Below are positions 63,651 to 64,000 of a stretch of 64,000 nt of DNA, piece after piece. Every line of letters starts with the position of its first letter. Positions within the stretch are counted from its first letter, which is position 1. The translations under genes were made by a program, and so were the position numbers. The DNA is from Acidovorax_G lacteus (GTDB taxonomy: Bacteria; Pseudomonadota; Gammaproteobacteria; Burkholderiales; Burkholderiaceae_C), in assembly GCF_039540375.1 (NCBI RefSeq), contig NZ_BAABEX010000004.1, positions 124,001 through 188,000 of the forward strand, given 5' to 3'. The notes under the pieces are model-generated. The model made no database searches and had not been told where the DNA came from. It saw only the letters and a list, made by a program, of their open reading frames with translations.

Positions 63651-64000
63651 ATGATGCGCCGCATGTTCGTCGGTTCTGCCCTGGCCCTGGCGGCCTCGGC
63701 AGCGTGGGCCCAGGGCCAGGTCAACATCATCTGCTCGGTGCAGGCCGAGTGGTGCAACCTCATGGCCACCGTGTACAGCAAGACCACGGGCACCAAGGTC
63801 AACATGACGGCCAAAGGCTCGGGTGAGGCACTGGCCCAGCTCAACGCCGAACGCGCGAACCCCAAGACCGACATCTGGTTCGGCGGTACGGGCGACCCGC
63901 ACCTGCAGGCGGCCGAGCAGGGCCTGACGCTCGAATACAAGTCGCCGCAGCTGCCCCAGCTGCACGGCTGGGCACAAAAGCAGGCAGCCGACTCCAAGTA
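63651..64000 (+). CDS. ABC transporter substrate-binding protein, Fe(3+)/AfuA-like (3' truncated)
   Basis: The first 116 codons of a binding protein that runs off the window. ATG 63651 follows CAGGAGA; ATG 63654 is equally possible. A signal peptide (RRMFVGSALALAASAAWAQG) precedes the mature start VNIICSVQAEWCNLMATVY. The segment VNMTAKGSGEALAQLNAE and TDIWFGGTGDPHLQAAEQG are typical of the extracellular solute-binding family 1 iron-type proteins. Substrate is unproven; phosphonate or sugar-phosphate relatives exist. Confidence 0.88.
   Translation, partial: MMRRMFVGSALALAASAAWAQGQVNIICSVQAEWCNLMATVYSKTTGTKVNMTAKGSGEALAQLNAERANPKTDIWFGGTGDPHLQAAEQGLTLEYKSPQLPQLHGWAQKQAADSK

Noticed and set aside
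63638..63997. Minus-strand frames opposite the last gene
   Set aside because: The plus strand has a signal peptide, a ribosome-binding site and iron-type binding protein motifs; the minus frames do not.

Overview
The window (GC-rich, dense, short operon overlaps) looks like chromosomal DNA of a betaproteobacterium in the Burkholderiales, family Comamonadaceae, most likely Acidovorax or a close relative. The evidence is the complete dcw cell-wall cluster in betaproteobacterial order, an Omp32-type porin, a DksA with an incomplete zinc finger, and many copies of a roughly 45-bp two-hairpin repeat (GCTAT..ATAGC followed by GCTCGTGCTTG..CAAGCACGAGC). No rRNA, tRNA, phage, insertion sequence or CRISPR array was recognised. 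Assignments rest on reading the sequence; no database search was run.

Region by region. 1-4.2 kb: the tail of an unrecognised gene, a COG0523 (CobW-like) GTPase, dksA and a STAS-domain protein. 4.2-6.3 kb: hslV-hslU protease. 6.3-24.8 kb: the dcw cluster mraZ-rsmH-ftsL-ftsI-murE-murF-mraY-murD-ftsW-murG-murC-ddl-ftsQ-ftsA-ftsZ, nearly all joined by ATGA/GTGA overlaps, preceded by four 10-nt MraZ-type boxes and closed by a strong terminator. 25-28.1 kb: a chemoreceptor on the minus strand sits between ftsZ and its usual neighbour lpxC, followed by a 59-residue membrane protein. 28.1-32.1 kb: TPP riboswitch, thiC, and a second chemoreceptor. 32.5-43.1 kb: a type II secretion cluster, gspG-H-I-J-K-L-M-N-D-E on the minus strand with gspC divergent; gspF is absent.

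43.1-47.9 kb: cobC-like phosphatase and cobS, ilvA with a candidate attenuator, an OsmC-family protein, and coq7. 48.2-49.3 kb: a porin. 49.8-58.6 kb: a peptide-type ABC transporter locus with two paralogous binding proteins, two permeases, two ATPases and an embedded M20 amidohydrolase. 58.8-64 kb: a lipoprotein 5'-nucleotidase, two exported proteins of unknown function, an RpiR/HexR-type regulator, and the start of an iron-type ABC binding protein.

Most of the window is conserved housekeeping DNA. The oddities are where repeats have entered or touched operons: a perfect 84-bp tandem duplication between ftsW and murG that creates a 56-codon ORF overlapping both neighbours; an 87-bp (29-codon) triple repeat between gspG and gspH; dispersed-repeat relics forming the 3' ends of murG and murC; and a repeat-like insert before the dppD-type gene. 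Protein-level oddities are a GspD secretin ending in a SPOR-like domain, a MurD with a long acidic/proline-rich N-terminal extension, and a one-cysteine DksA beside a COG0523 GTPase. None of these is proven to be a new system; the SPOR-secretin and the ftsW/murG insert are the best leads.
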